From Bacteroidales bacterium UBA5371 (GTDB lineage: Bacteria > Bacteroidota > Bacteroidia > Bacteroidales > P3): 64,000 bases of DNA. This document shows, piece by piece, positions 8,485 through 16,882 of this stretch (position 1 is the stretch's first letter; each line of letters opens with the position of its first letter). The notes beneath the pieces were generated by a model. It was not told the origin of the DNA and did no database searches. It saw only the letters and a list, made by a program, of their open reading frames with translations. The position numbers and the translations under genes are program-made. The stretch covers positions 109,542 to 173,541 of the forward strand of contig DHPF01000017.1 of the NCBI GenBank assembly GCA_002407855.1, read 5' to 3'.

Positions 8485-9096
8485 ATGACTAAAAAAATTA
8501 TTATAACAATAATTCTGATTTTCTTTTTCAAAATTTCCTTCTCTCAAAACTTTAAAGAGATTTTTCTTAATATGGATTGCAGAGATAAAGTATGGATAAT
8601 TACAAGACCCTCAACAGCCATAAAGACAAAAAAGATTGCAAAACAAGTATCTAAATTATCAAGTAATTATCAAAAAGACAAATATTCTGAGTCCACTAGC
8701 TACGACCAAGAACAAGATATATTTAGGCATATTTTTTTAATGTACAAACTCTCTTCTAAAATAGGGATTGATAAATCAAGAAGAATTGGAGATATATACG
8801 AGAGATATAATGAGAATATTTTTTATAAAAAATCTAATTCTGGATACGATAAGGCAGGAGAAATGATGGATAAATTCAATAACGAAATTGGATTATATCT
8901 ATTTATGAAATTAGGAAAAGTACATGATGAAATAATAATACAAGAAATTGGGAATCAGATAAAAGAAGGAAACGCAAGAAAAATAAAGAAAGATTCTAAA
9001 AACAGTAGTTTAACAATTGATAACAAGATAATTAAAGATAGTATTTGGAAGAAAAATTGGGAAAATGAGAGAGTTTTAATCCAATCTAACAAATAA
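8485..9096 (+). CDS. Secreted protein with DUF6973-like core
   Basis: A 203-residue protein with a signal peptide (MTKKIIITIILIFFFKISFS, then Gln). The middle holds DIFRHIFLMYKLSSKIG and, about 50 residues on, MMDKFNNEIGLYL. This pair resembles the (D)AFRHa...MDxhNNxxG pattern of DUF6973 proteins, whose role is unknown. The C-terminal 60 residues are lysine-rich. It sits 25 bases before the M28 peptidase gene, so the two exported proteins are probably co-transcribed. The family link is tentative. Confidence 0.6.
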   Translation: MTKKIIITIILIFFFKISFSQNFKEIFLNMDCRDKVWIITRPSTAIKTKKIAKQVSKLSSNYQKDKYSESTSYDQEQDIFRHIFLMYKLSSKIGIDKSRRIGDIYERYNENIFYKKSNSGYDKAGEMMDKFNNEIGLYLFMKLGKVHDEIIIQEIGNQIKEGNARKIKKDSKNSSLTIDNKIIKDSIWKKNWENERVLIQSNK

Positions 9097-9121
9097 AAAC
9101 ACTAAAATAATACATAAAACA

Positions 9122-10393
9122 ATGAAACCAAGATTATTAATACTGATAATTCTATTCTCAAACATATTAAATGCTCAATCTTATAAATATGCACACTATT
9201 GTTTGGACTCTTTAATTTCAAAGGACTTTAAAGGCAGAGGCTATCAAGAAGATGGAGACAGAAAGGCAGCTAATTTTATTGAAAGTGAACTTAAAAACAA
9301 CGGGGTTAAAGCTTTGGTAAACAATGTTTATCAACAAAAATTAAAGATAAATATTAATAATATTGAATCTTCAAAACTAAAACTTCATTCAATTGATAGT
9401 TCGTTTATGAAGTTAGGAGAAGAGTTTTTAGTTTATGGATCTTCACCGAGTATAGAGCTTAAAATCAAAAATATAAAGCTAATAAAAGTAGATTTTTCAA
9501 AAGCAAAGTATATAGAAAATTTAGAAAAATACAAGGATAAAGTTCTTTTATTTGATGTGAAAGAGGTTGATTATATGAAGGTTCATAGCTTTATAAGACT
9601 ATTAAATGAAAAGAAAATTTCACCTCAAATTTTTATTATTCAGAATTGTGGGAAGATGCAATTCTTCTCTGGACGAGTAAAGTATAAGTTTCCTGTTCTT
9701 ATGCTTAAAGATAAAGAGTTTAGTAGGAAGATTGACTATTTAGAATTATCAATTAAATCTAAATGGGTAGAAGGTTATGAAACTCAAAATGTTTGGGCAA
9801 TGGTCGAAGGGACAACACATAAGGATAGTTTTTTTGTTTTTACGGCCCATTACGATCATTTAGGAAAGATAGGAGATGATTGTTATTTTCCAGGGGCAAA
9901 TGATAATGCCTCAGGCGTTGCAGTACTTATGGATATGGCAAAACATTATGCCCAAAATCCATCAGAGTATTCCATCGTTTTTGTTTTTACAACCGCAGAG
10001 GAATTAGGACTTGTGGGAGCGGAGTATGCTGCTGAAAATCCGTTAATTGATTTAAGTAAAGTGAAATTTTTGTTTAATTTGGATATGTGTGGAACGGGCT
10101 CAGGAGGAATAGCCTTAATTAATGGTGAAAAAGAGAAGGAAGCCTCTAAGCTTATGGTAGATATAAATAAAGATAAGATATATTTTAATGAAATCAGAAT
10201 AGGAGGGGAGTCTTGTAATTCAGACCATTGTCCATTTGTAATGAGGGGAGTTCCAGCTTTATTTCTTTTCACTTTTGGCTGCGAATACAATGAATATCAC
10301 ACTGTTTACGATAACGGAGAGGGGCTCTCCTTTACCAAACACCTTGATTTCTGCAATATTCTTAAAGATTTTATCGCCTCATATAAGAGATAA
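9122..10393 (+). CDS. Secreted M28-family zinc peptidase
   Basis: A 423-residue exported protein with a signal peptide ending near LNAQ. The C-terminal half has all M28 metal and catalytic positions: HYDH (first His), GANDNASG (bridging Asp), TTAEELGL (catalytic Glu-Glu), NLDMCG (Asp) and EYHTVYDN (last His). It is predicted to be a co-catalytic di-zinc aminopeptidase or dipeptidase acting in the periplasm or outside. The N-terminal 200 residues include the usual PA-like inserted region. Specificity cannot be read from sequence. Confidence 0.9.
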   Translation: MKPRLLILIILFSNILNAQSYKYAHYCLDSLISKDFKGRGYQEDGDRKAANFIESELKNNGVKALVNNVYQQKLKININNIESSKLKLHSIDSSFMKLGEEFLVYGSSPSIELKIKNIKLIKVDFSKAKYIENLEKYKDKVLLFDVKEVDYMKVHSFIRLLNEKKISPQIFIIQNCGKMQFFSGRVKYKFPVLMLKDKEFSRKIDYLELSIKSKWVEGYETQNVWAMVEGTTHKDSFFVFTAHYDHLGKIGDDCYFPGANDNASGVAVLMDMAKHYAQNPSEYSIVFVFTTAEELGLVGAEYAAENPLIDLSKVKFLFNLDMCGTGSGGIALINGEKEKEASKLMVDINKDKIYFNEIRIGGESCNSDHCPFVMRGVPALFLFTFGCEYNEYHTVYDNGEGLSFTKHLDFCNILKDFIASYKR

Positions 10394-10427
10394 CAAAAAG
10401 ATAATTGCAATTAACCAATAAAAACTT

Positions 10428-10811
10428 TTATTTAGAAATACTAACTATTTCAAATTCAGCATATATTCCATAGGCTGGTCTAGGGAAATCATATCTTAAA
10501 TCATGTTGATGCCCTTTAATATTAACCTTTATTGGAGAATCATTTTGGTTATATCCAATATCTTTTATCTTTTCCGGGTTACAAACAAAATATGTCTCAG
10601 GCCAACCCTTATCACTTGGAGTAACATTAGTTAATGCGTAATATCCTTGGTACACACCCTCAGACACATAGCCTAAAATATATGTTCCACTTATTTGATT
10701 TGGATTGATAATCTCTGTAGAGCAATTACATTCATCATCATCACAAGAAACTATGCTTGTGAAAAATATTGCAGATAATACAATAATTGAAAATAACTTT
10801 ACTTTTTTCAT
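10428..10811 (-). CDS. Small lipoprotein with surface-export signal
   Basis: A 127-residue protein. The signal peptide ends in the lipobox-like TSIVSC (Cys about 23), immediately followed by DDDE. An acidic run right after the lipidated Cys is the lipoprotein export signal that sends Bacteroidota lipoproteins to the cell surface. The rest is a small beta-rich domain with no family I recognise. It is transcribed away from hutU and toward the M28 gene. A minus-strand promoter (TATCTTTG at 10995-11002, TTTG at 11023-11026) would give a leader of about 180 bases. Confidence 0.75.
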   Translation of the reverse strand: MKKVKLFSIIVLSAIFFTSIVSCDDDECNCSTEIINPNQISGTYILGYVSEGVYQGYYALTNVTPSDKGWPETYFVCNPEKIKDIGYNQNDSPIKVNIKGHQHDLRYDFPRPAYGIYAEFEIVSISK

Positions 10812-10994
10812 AATATAAAATATTTATTAATTAGAAATCAATGATTTAAAGTATAAAACATCTAATATTTAGATTATATTTTTATAAATCTTTCTTATCC
10901 CAATACTTCTAAAAGCCTTATTTTCCACTTGTGTTTATTAGGTTCATTTTCTATTTATTTTGCAGAAAAAGAGTACTTTATAAGTATAACGAGG

Positions 10995-11026
10995 CAAAGA
11001 TAGACTTTGTTTCAGTTTGAACCAAA
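10995..11026 (-). promoter_or_regulatory. Promoter for the small lipoprotein gene
   Basis: On the minus strand TTTG (11023-11026) and TATCTTTG (10995-11002) are separated by 20 bases, fitting the Bacteroidota -33/-7 layout. It is the best promoter in the 510-bp gap 10812-11321, which also holds repeat array C and the hutU promoter. Confidence 0.5.
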
Positions 11027-11121
11027 TATTTTTGTAAATAATTTTAGATAAAGGTTTTCAGGGATTTAAAAATTTGTATTTGAAAATAGTGAATTAGAAT
11101 AAAGATATAGGAAATTATCTT

Positions 11122-11184
11122 TTGATTCTAAGAAATTAAATCTTGATTCTAATTTTTTCTCTTTTGATTCTAATTTTTCAGTTT
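11122..11184. repeat. 21-bp repeat array C
   Basis: Three copies of TTGATTCTAATTT-like sequence start at 11122, 11143 and 11164, exactly 21 bp apart. This array lies in a divergent gap between the lipoprotein gene and hutU, upstream of both promoters' genes. That position is hard to reconcile with a terminator function. Confidence 0.85.
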
Positions 11185-11226
11185 ACTTTTTAATAATGGA
11201 ATTTAAAAATTCCATATTCCTAAAAC

Positions 11227-11258
11227 TTTGGACAGATGAGATATTTTATGTATTTTTG
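11227..11258 (+). promoter_or_regulatory. Promoter for hutU
   Basis: TTTG at 11227-11230 and TATTTTTG at 11251-11258 are separated by 20 bases, 63 bases before the hutU ATG. This matches the Bacteroidota sigma-ABfr consensus. Confidence 0.6.
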
Positions 11259-11321
11259 TAGCTTGATTTTAAGTATTTCTTTTGATAAAGAAATAGTATG
11301 AATTTTAATTAATAGAAAATT

Positions 11322-13316
11322 ATGGATTTTAAGCAAGCTATTTTAGAGGGTATTCCAGATTATCTTCCTGCAAAAAAAGAGTATGACACAACTGTTAATC
11401 ATGCCCCTAAGAGAAAAGATATTCTCACAAACAAAGAGAAGAAATTGGCATTGAAAAATGCTTTGAGATATTTTGATGTGAAGTTTCACAAGGATTTAGC
11501 TAAGGAATTTGCTGATGAATTGGAAACTTATGGTAGGATTTATATGTATAGGTTTCGTCCTGATTATAAGATGTATGCAAGAGACATTGAGGAATATCCT
11601 GCAAAAACAAAGCAGGCTGCTGCCGTTATGCTTATGATTCAAAATAATCTTGATTACGCTGTTGCTCAACATCCTTGGGAACTTATAACTTATGGAGGCA
11701 ATGGAGCAGTTTTTCAAAATTGGGCTCAATATCGCCTAACTATGAAGTACTTAGCTGAAATGACCGAAGAGCAAACTCTTGTCATGTACTCAGGACACCC
11801 AATGGGCTTATACCCAAGCCATAAGGATGCTCCGAGAGTTGTTGTTACAAACGGAATGGTTATTCCTAATTATTCAAAGCCAGATGATTGGGAGAGGTTT
11901 AATGCTCTTGGTGTTTCGCAATATGGACAGATGACAGCAGGAAGTTATATGTATATTGGGCCACAAGGAATTGTTCATGGAACAACTATAACTGTCTTGA
12001 ATGCAGGAAGAAAGATTGGAACTGATGGGCTTGCTGGTAAATTATTTATTACAGCTGGTTTGGGAGGAATGAGTGGTGCTCAGCCTAAGGCTGCAAATAT
12101 TGCTGGTTGTGTTTCAATTACTGCCGAGATTAATCCAAAGGCAACCCATACAAGACACTCTCAACACTGGGTTGATGAGGTTTATGACAATTTAGAAGAG
12201 CTTTGGAAAAGAGTAAATAAAGCAAGAGAGAATAAAGAAGTTGTTTCCTTTGCTTATAAAGGTAATGTGGTTGATTTATGGGAGTATGCTGCCAACAATA
12301 ATATTAAGGTAGAATTAGGGTCTGACCAAACCTCTCTTCACAATCCTTGGGCAGGAGGTTATTATCCTGTTGGAGTAAGTTTTGAAGAGGCAAACAGAAT
12401 GATGGCAGAGGAACCTGATAGGTTCAAAGAAAAAGTTCAGGAAAGTTTAAAAAGACATGTTGCTGCAATTAATAAATTAACCGCAAATGGAATGTATTTC
12501 TTTGATTATGGAAATGCGTTTTTGTTGGAGAGTTCAAGGGCAGGAGCTGATGTAATGAAGGAAGATGGAACTTTCCGCTACCCTTCTTATGTCCAAGATA
12601 TAATGGGACCAATGTGTTTTGATTATGGTTTTGGTCCTTTCCGTTGGGTCTGCACCTCTGGTAAGAGTGAGGATTTGGATACTTCTGACCATATTGCTAT
12701 GGAAGTGTTGGAGCAAATTGCAAAGACTTCTCCTAAGGAGATTCAGCAACAAATGAGAGATAATATTCAATGGATTAAGGGGGCGAAAGAGAATAATTTG
12801 GTTGTAGGTTCACAGGCAAGAATTCTTTATGCTGATTGTGAAGGTAGAACTAAAATAGCTGAAGCTTTTAATAAAGCTATAAAGGAAGGCAAGATTAGTG
12901 CACCTATTGTTTTAGGAAGAGACCATCACGATGTTTCAGGAACGGATAGCCCATTTAGAGAAACCTCTAATATTTATGATGGTTCCTCTTTCACATCTGA
13001 TATGGCTGTTCAAAATTGTATTGGAGATAGCTTCCGGGGTGCAACATGGGTTTCATTGCATAATGGAGGAGGAGTAGGCTGGGGAGAAGTTATTAATGGA
13101 GGTTTTGGAATGGTTATTGACGGTTCTGATGATGCTGATAGAAGACTTAAAAATATGCTATTTTGGGACGTTAATAATGGAATATCACGAAGAAGTTGGG
13201 CAAGAAACGAAGGAGCTGTTTTTGCAATTAAAAGAGCTATGGAAGTAGAACCACGACTAAAAGTAACACTTCCTAATATTGCTGACGAGAATTTAATAGA
13301 TAGCATTTTTAAATAA
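11322..13316 (+). CDS. hutU: Urocanate hydratase
   Basis: Urocanase adds water to urocanate to give imidazolonepropionate in histidine breakdown, using tightly bound NAD+ as electrophile. At 664 residues this is the long form usual in Bacteroidota. Signatures include LITYGGNGAVFQNWAQYRL, YSGHPMGLYPS, GSDQTSLHNPWAGGYYPVG and the conserved cysteine Cys444 in GPFRWVCTSG. No hutH, hutI or formiminotransferase lies next to it, so the rest of the pathway must be elsewhere. The only ammonia-lyase in the window sits in the pigment cluster and is better read as a tyrosine ammonia-lyase. Confidence 0.95.
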   Translation: MDFKQAILEGIPDYLPAKKEYDTTVNHAPKRKDILTNKEKKLALKNALRYFDVKFHKDLAKEFADELETYGRIYMYRFRPDYKMYARDIEEYPAKTKQAAAVMLMIQNNLDYAVAQHPWELITYGGNGAVFQNWAQYRLTMKYLAEMTEEQTLVMYSGHPMGLYPSHKDAPRVVVTNGMVIPNYSKPDDWERFNALGVSQYGQMTAGSYMYIGPQGIVHGTTITVLNAGRKIGTDGLAGKLFITAGLGGMSGAQPKAANIAGCVSITAEINPKATHTRHSQHWVDEVYDNLEELWKRVNKARENKEVVSFAYKGNVVDLWEYAANNNIKVELGSDQTSLHNPWAGGYYPVGVSFEEANRMMAEEPDRFKEKVQESLKRHVAAINKLTANGMYFFDYGNAFLLESSRAGADVMKEDGTFRYPSYVQDIMGPMCFDYGFGPFRWVCTSGKSEDLDTSDHIAMEVLEQIAKTSPKEIQQQMRDNIQWIKGAKENNLVVGSQARILYADCEGRTKIAEAFNKAIKEGKISAPIVLGRDHHDVSGTDSPFRETSNIYDGSSFTSDMAVQNCIGDSFRGATWVSLHNGGGVGWGEVINGGFGMVIDGSDDADRRLKNMLFWDVNNGISRRSWARNEGAVFAIKRAMEVEPRLKVTLPNIADENLIDSIFK

Positions 13317-13347
13317 AACTATTTACTATTAATAGTTTACATAACTT

Positions 13348-13361
13348 GTTTCATATGAAAC
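13348..13361. promoter_or_regulatory. Perfect 14-bp palindrome upstream of the antiterminator gene
   Basis: GTTTCATATGAAAC is a perfect palindrome 31 bases before the NusG-like start, in the 76-bp gap after hutU. A weaker hairpin (AAACTATT...AATAGTTT, 13314-13336) just before it may terminate hutU. An operator or transcript hairpin for the antiterminator is possible. Confidence 0.4.
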
Positions 13362-13392
13362 TCTAAGTAAGTGGTAGTAGAATTATAGATAT

Positions 13393-13908
13393 ATGAAAAG
13401 ATGGTTTGCTCTTTATGTTCAGTCAAGAAAAGAAAAGGTTGTTGAAAGAGAGCTATTGAAAGATGGTTACGAAGTTTATCTACCAATAAAGAAAGAGCTA
13501 AGACAATGGAAAGATAGGAAGAAAGTGGTAGAGATGCCATTGATTTCTTCATATATATTCACATATATTGAAGAAAATGATATGTGGGATATTGTTAGAA
13601 AGAGCGGTTGCATTAAGTTTATTTGGTTTAATGGTAAGCCTTGTCCCATTCCTGATAATCAAATAGAATCTATAAAACTACTATTAGCAAAAGATATTGA
13701 TATAGAATTTGACAATCAAATCCAACTCACCAAAGGCAATAAAGTTAGAATAGTTGAGGGAGCATTTGCAGGGTTAGTTGGGATAATTAAACATAAAGAA
13801 GGTAAGAGTAATTTTGCAGTAAGAATAGATGCCTTAGCAATAGACTTAACCATAACATTAGATAAATCAAACCTTCATTTAGTTGAAGCTATATCGGAAG
13901 AAAATTAA
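13393..13908 (+). CDS. NusG-family specialised antiterminator (UpxY/RfaH-like)
   Basis: A 171-residue NusG paralogue. The N-terminal NGN domain starts with WFALYVQSRKEKVVERELL, and the KOW domain begins at about residue 115 (KGNKVRIVEGAFAGLVGII). UpxY/RfaH-like paralogues bind paused RNA polymerase and help it through long operons, in Bacteroides usually capsule loci whose first gene they are. No polysaccharide genes follow; sppA starts 41 bases later. It is either an orphan acting elsewhere or it controls the sppA transcript. The housekeeping NusG, normally by secE and rplK, is not the likely identity. Confidence 0.85.
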   Translation: MKRWFALYVQSRKEKVVERELLKDGYEVYLPIKKELRQWKDRKKVVEMPLISSYIFTYIEENDMWDIVRKSGCIKFIWFNGKPCPIPDNQIESIKLLLAKDIDIEFDNQIQLTKGNKVRIVEGAFAGLVGIIKHKEGKSNFAVRIDALAIDLTITLDKSNLHLVEAISEEN

Positions 13909-13949
13909 AGATACAATAATATTAAAATAAAATTAAACCTAAAATTATC

Positions 13950-15722
13950 ATGAAACAATTTTTTAAATTTATGTTCGCTTCTTGCTTAGGAGTGTTCTTA
14001 TCCACAGTATTAGTAATAATACTCCTTTTTGCTATAGGAACTTCAATTATAAGCTCCTCAACCAAGAGTGTTCCTAAAATAGAAGAAAACTCAGTCTTAG
14101 TTATAAAATTAGACAAACCTATTTACGACAGGGAAGTGTCTGATTTCTCTGCTTTGTTTACCCAAAGCCAAGAAGATATTGATATTAGTGCATCAATAGG
14201 GCTAACAGAGTTTATTTCAGTAATAAATAAGGCTAAAACAGACCCAAAAATCAAAGCTATAATGTTAGATTTATCTTATCTTCAAGCTAAAGGTTGGGCA
14301 ACTGTTCAAGAAATGAGAGATGCCTTAGTTGATTTTAAAACATCTAAGAAAAAGATATATGCTTTTTCCGATAGCTATTCTCAAAACGCATATTATCTTG
14401 CAACCGTAGCAGATCAAATCTCTCTTAATCCAGTTGGAAATTTACAATTAACAGGGCTTGGAGGGCAGGTTATGTTCGTAAAAGACCTTTTGAATAAGTT
14501 TGAAATAGATGTTGAACTCATACGTCCTGCCAATAACGATTACAAAAGTGCAGGCGAAATGTTTGTAAACAGCAAGATGAGTGAAGCCAATAGAACACAA
14601 GTTAAGGCATATATCGGTTCCATTTGGGAATATATTGCAAATGATATGTCTCAATCAAGAAAGATAGATATTGCAACTTTCAATAATAATGTATCTAATC
14701 TTGAAACCTTTATTGCAGCAGATGCTTTAAAGAACAAATATGTTGATAACCTAACTTTTAGAACTGATTTGCAAGATAAAATCAAGAAAGATTTGAAATT
14801 GGAAAAAGTTAATTGGGTTCAATATAAGAAGTATAGAAGTTCAATAGTTGATATAATGCCAAAGGGTAAAGACCAAATAGCAGTAATTTATGCTTTTGGC
14901 GATGTTGGACAAGGTAAAGGTGGAGATTTGTCTATTGGGAGTGAAACAATAGTAAGAGAACTAAAAAGAGCGACAGATAATAGTAGGGTTAAAGCCATTG
15001 TCCTTAGAATTAATTCTGGTGGAGGCGATGCAATAGCTTCTGAACAAATGACAAATGAAGTAATAAAAGCTAATAAAATAAAGCCTGTTATTGTTTCAAT
15101 GGGTGATGTTGCAGCCTCAGCAGGCTATGAAATGGCTTGCGGAGCAACAAAGATTGTTGCTAATCCAACAACCATTACAGGTTCAATAGGAGTCTTTGGA
15201 GTGGTTCCAAACTTTGGCAAAGCATTGAAAAAAAGCATAGGAATAGGATTTGACACTATTCAAACAAACAAAAATTCAATCTTCCTATCAGCCGTATCAC
15301 CTATGTCCTCAGACACAAGAATAGTTATGCAAAGGAGTATAGATGAGTTCTATAAGAACTTTGTTAATAGGGTTGCAACAGGAAGAAACAAAACAGAGCA
15401 GTATATAGATAGCGTTGCAAAAGGTAGGGTTTGGTCAGGCAAAGACGCAAAGGCATTAGGTTTGATTGATGAATTTGGAGGCTTGAACAAAGCAATAGAA
15501 ATTGCAGCTAAGGAGGCTAAAATCAAGGACTATGGAATAATTCCTCTTCCACGAACAAAAGATATAACAGAGCAAATATTTAGTGCAATGGGACAGGAAG
15601 CTGAGTTAAAGCTTTTTGCTAAAAACTTAGGTAAACCATATTCTTTCTTCTTAGAACTTAAAAGCATTTCCGACATGAAAGGTGTTCAAGCGAGAATACC
15701 TTATATAATTAGTTTTGAATAA
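13950..15722 (+). CDS. sppA: Signal peptide peptidase SppA, long (67K) type
   Basis: A membrane-anchored Ser/Lys peptidase that degrades cleaved signal peptides at the outer face of the inner membrane. The 590-residue protein has an N-terminal helix (about 8-32) and two tandem S49 domains. The catalytic dyad is Lys199 in NDYKSAGEMF (first domain) and Ser390 in GDVAASAGYEMA (second domain), as in E. coli SppA. The start 41 bases after the NusG-like gene suggests co-transcription. Repeat array D follows the gene in the convergent gap before queG. Confidence 0.93.
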   Translation: MKQFFKFMFASCLGVFLSTVLVIILLFAIGTSIISSSTKSVPKIEENSVLVIKLDKPIYDREVSDFSALFTQSQEDIDISASIGLTEFISVINKAKTDPKIKAIMLDLSYLQAKGWATVQEMRDALVDFKTSKKKIYAFSDSYSQNAYYLATVADQISLNPVGNLQLTGLGGQVMFVKDLLNKFEIDVELIRPANNDYKSAGEMFVNSKMSEANRTQVKAYIGSIWEYIANDMSQSRKIDIATFNNNVSNLETFIAADALKNKYVDNLTFRTDLQDKIKKDLKLEKVNWVQYKKYRSSIVDIMPKGKDQIAVIYAFGDVGQGKGGDLSIGSETIVRELKRATDNSRVKAIVLRINSGGGDAIASEQMTNEVIKANKIKPVIVSMGDVAASAGYEMACGATKIVANPTTITGSIGVFGVVPNFGKALKKSIGIGFDTIQTNKNSIFLSAVSPMSSDTRIVMQRSIDEFYKNFVNRVATGRNKTEQYIDSVAKGRVWSGKDAKALGLIDEFGGLNKAIEIAAKEAKIKDYGIIPLPRTKDITEQIFSAMGQEAELKLFAKNLGKPYSFFLELKSISDMKGVQARIPYIISFE

Positions 15723-15840
15723 GAAATAAACAACTTATTTCAAGCTTTACCCAAAAGGATAGCTTGGTGTTATTTTTTATATTGTGTATTTTAGAAAAAC
15801 ACATTAAATAATTGTGGCGTAGAGTTTAAATAAAAATAAA

Positions 15841-15921
15841 TTAGAACTTAGTTTTACGGATTTAGAACTTGATTCCAATTAGACAGAACTAAGTTCTAAT
15901 TTTACCAAACTAAGTTCTATT
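15841..15921. repeat. 21-bp repeat array D (variant AGAACTTAGTT)
   Basis: AGAACTTA, AGAACTTG, AGAACTAA and a degenerate fourth copy (CAAACTAAG) start at 15843, 15864, 15885 and 15906, exactly 21 bp apart. The third copy forms the palindrome AGAACTAAGTTCT. The sequence differs from arrays A-C but keeps period and self-complementarity. It lies between the convergent sppA and queG genes. Confidence 0.8.
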
Positions 15922-15953
15922 CATCACTCTAACTATTCTCAATAATTTTAATC

Positions 15954-16877
15954 TTAAATTTTACGAGCCTTTTCTATATTAGAGATAAATTTTTCGTATT
16001 TTATTCTTTGGATAGGGGAGTTTTTCTTTGCTTTTTTAAATAGGAGTTTATCCATTTCATCTTTGTTCATTGCCATAAGCAAGTCTTGCATATCAGGATT
16101 AAGTCCAAGTATTTTAGAGTCCTTAATTGCTGTTTTTTGATTCCATGGACAAGTGCTTAAACACACATCGCAACCAAAGACATAGCCATTTAATTCTATA
16201 TTATTTGGAATACTATCCTTGTTTTCAATGGTTTGATACGATGAACAAAGATTTGCATTGATTATATTGTCATTAAGAATTGCTTTATTGGGGCAAGACC
16301 CAATGCAATTTACACAATCTTTGCATAAATCCTCTTCTAAATAAGTGTTATAATCAGTTGAGTAATTTGTTATAATTTCTCCGATAAGTATCTTGCTTCC
16401 AAATGTTTTATTTATTAAAAGAGAATTTTTTCCAATCCAACCTAAGCCCGATTCTTTTGCTATTAATTTTTCAAATAACGGGGCAGAATCAATGCAAACT
16501 TTGGCTTGGAAATCAGGATATATATCTTGTATGCAGTTGATTAAGTTGTAAAGGGCTTGTTTTATTGATTTATGATAGTCATTATAGAGACTATATGAGG
16601 CAAACTTTAAGGGGTTATTATTCTTGTTATCAGTTGTTTCAATATTATATGATGTTATAAAACTAATGATGGATTTTGAATTTTCAAGTAGGAGAGAGGG
16701 CTTTCTTCTTATTTCAAGATAATTCTCTAAGTACTGCATTTCAGCGTTATACCCTTTGTTTAACCAGTTAGAAAAGCTAAAAGTATCAAATTCTTTTACC
16801 TTAATTGCTCCACAGTCCTGAAAACCAATTTTTAAGGCTAAGGATTTTATGATTTGAAAGTCAATAAACTTATCCAT
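15954..16877 (-). CDS. queG: Epoxyqueuosine reductase
   Basis: A cobalamin-dependent iron-sulfur enzyme that reduces epoxyqueuosine to queuosine in tRNA. The 307-residue protein has the QueG block DSAPLFEKLIAKESGLGWIG, the Asp-Tyr-His segment YNDYH, and two [4Fe-4S] motifs, CKDCVNCIGSCP and GCDVCLSTCPWN. The C-terminal HEAT-like part of longer QueG proteins is short here, as is common in Bacteroidota. It follows dnaE by 5 bases, so the two are probably co-transcribed from the dnaE promoter. Confidence 0.92.
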   Translation of the reverse strand: MDKFIDFQIIKSLALKIGFQDCGAIKVKEFDTFSFSNWLNKGYNAEMQYLENYLEIRRKPSLLLENSKSIISFITSYNIETTDNKNNNPLKFASYSLYNDYHKSIKQALYNLINCIQDIYPDFQAKVCIDSAPLFEKLIAKESGLGWIGKNSLLINKTFGSKILIGEIITNYSTDYNTYLEEDLCKDCVNCIGSCPNKAILNDNIINANLCSSYQTIENKDSIPNNIELNGYVFGCDVCLSTCPWNQKTAIKDSKILGLNPDMQDLLMAMNKDEMDKLLFKKAKKNSPIQRIKYEKFISNIEKARKI

Positions 16878-16882
16878 TATAA

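Noticed and set aside
13393..15722. Capsule locus led by UpxY
   Set aside because: No glycosyltransferase, flippase or polymerase gene follows; the next gene is sppA.
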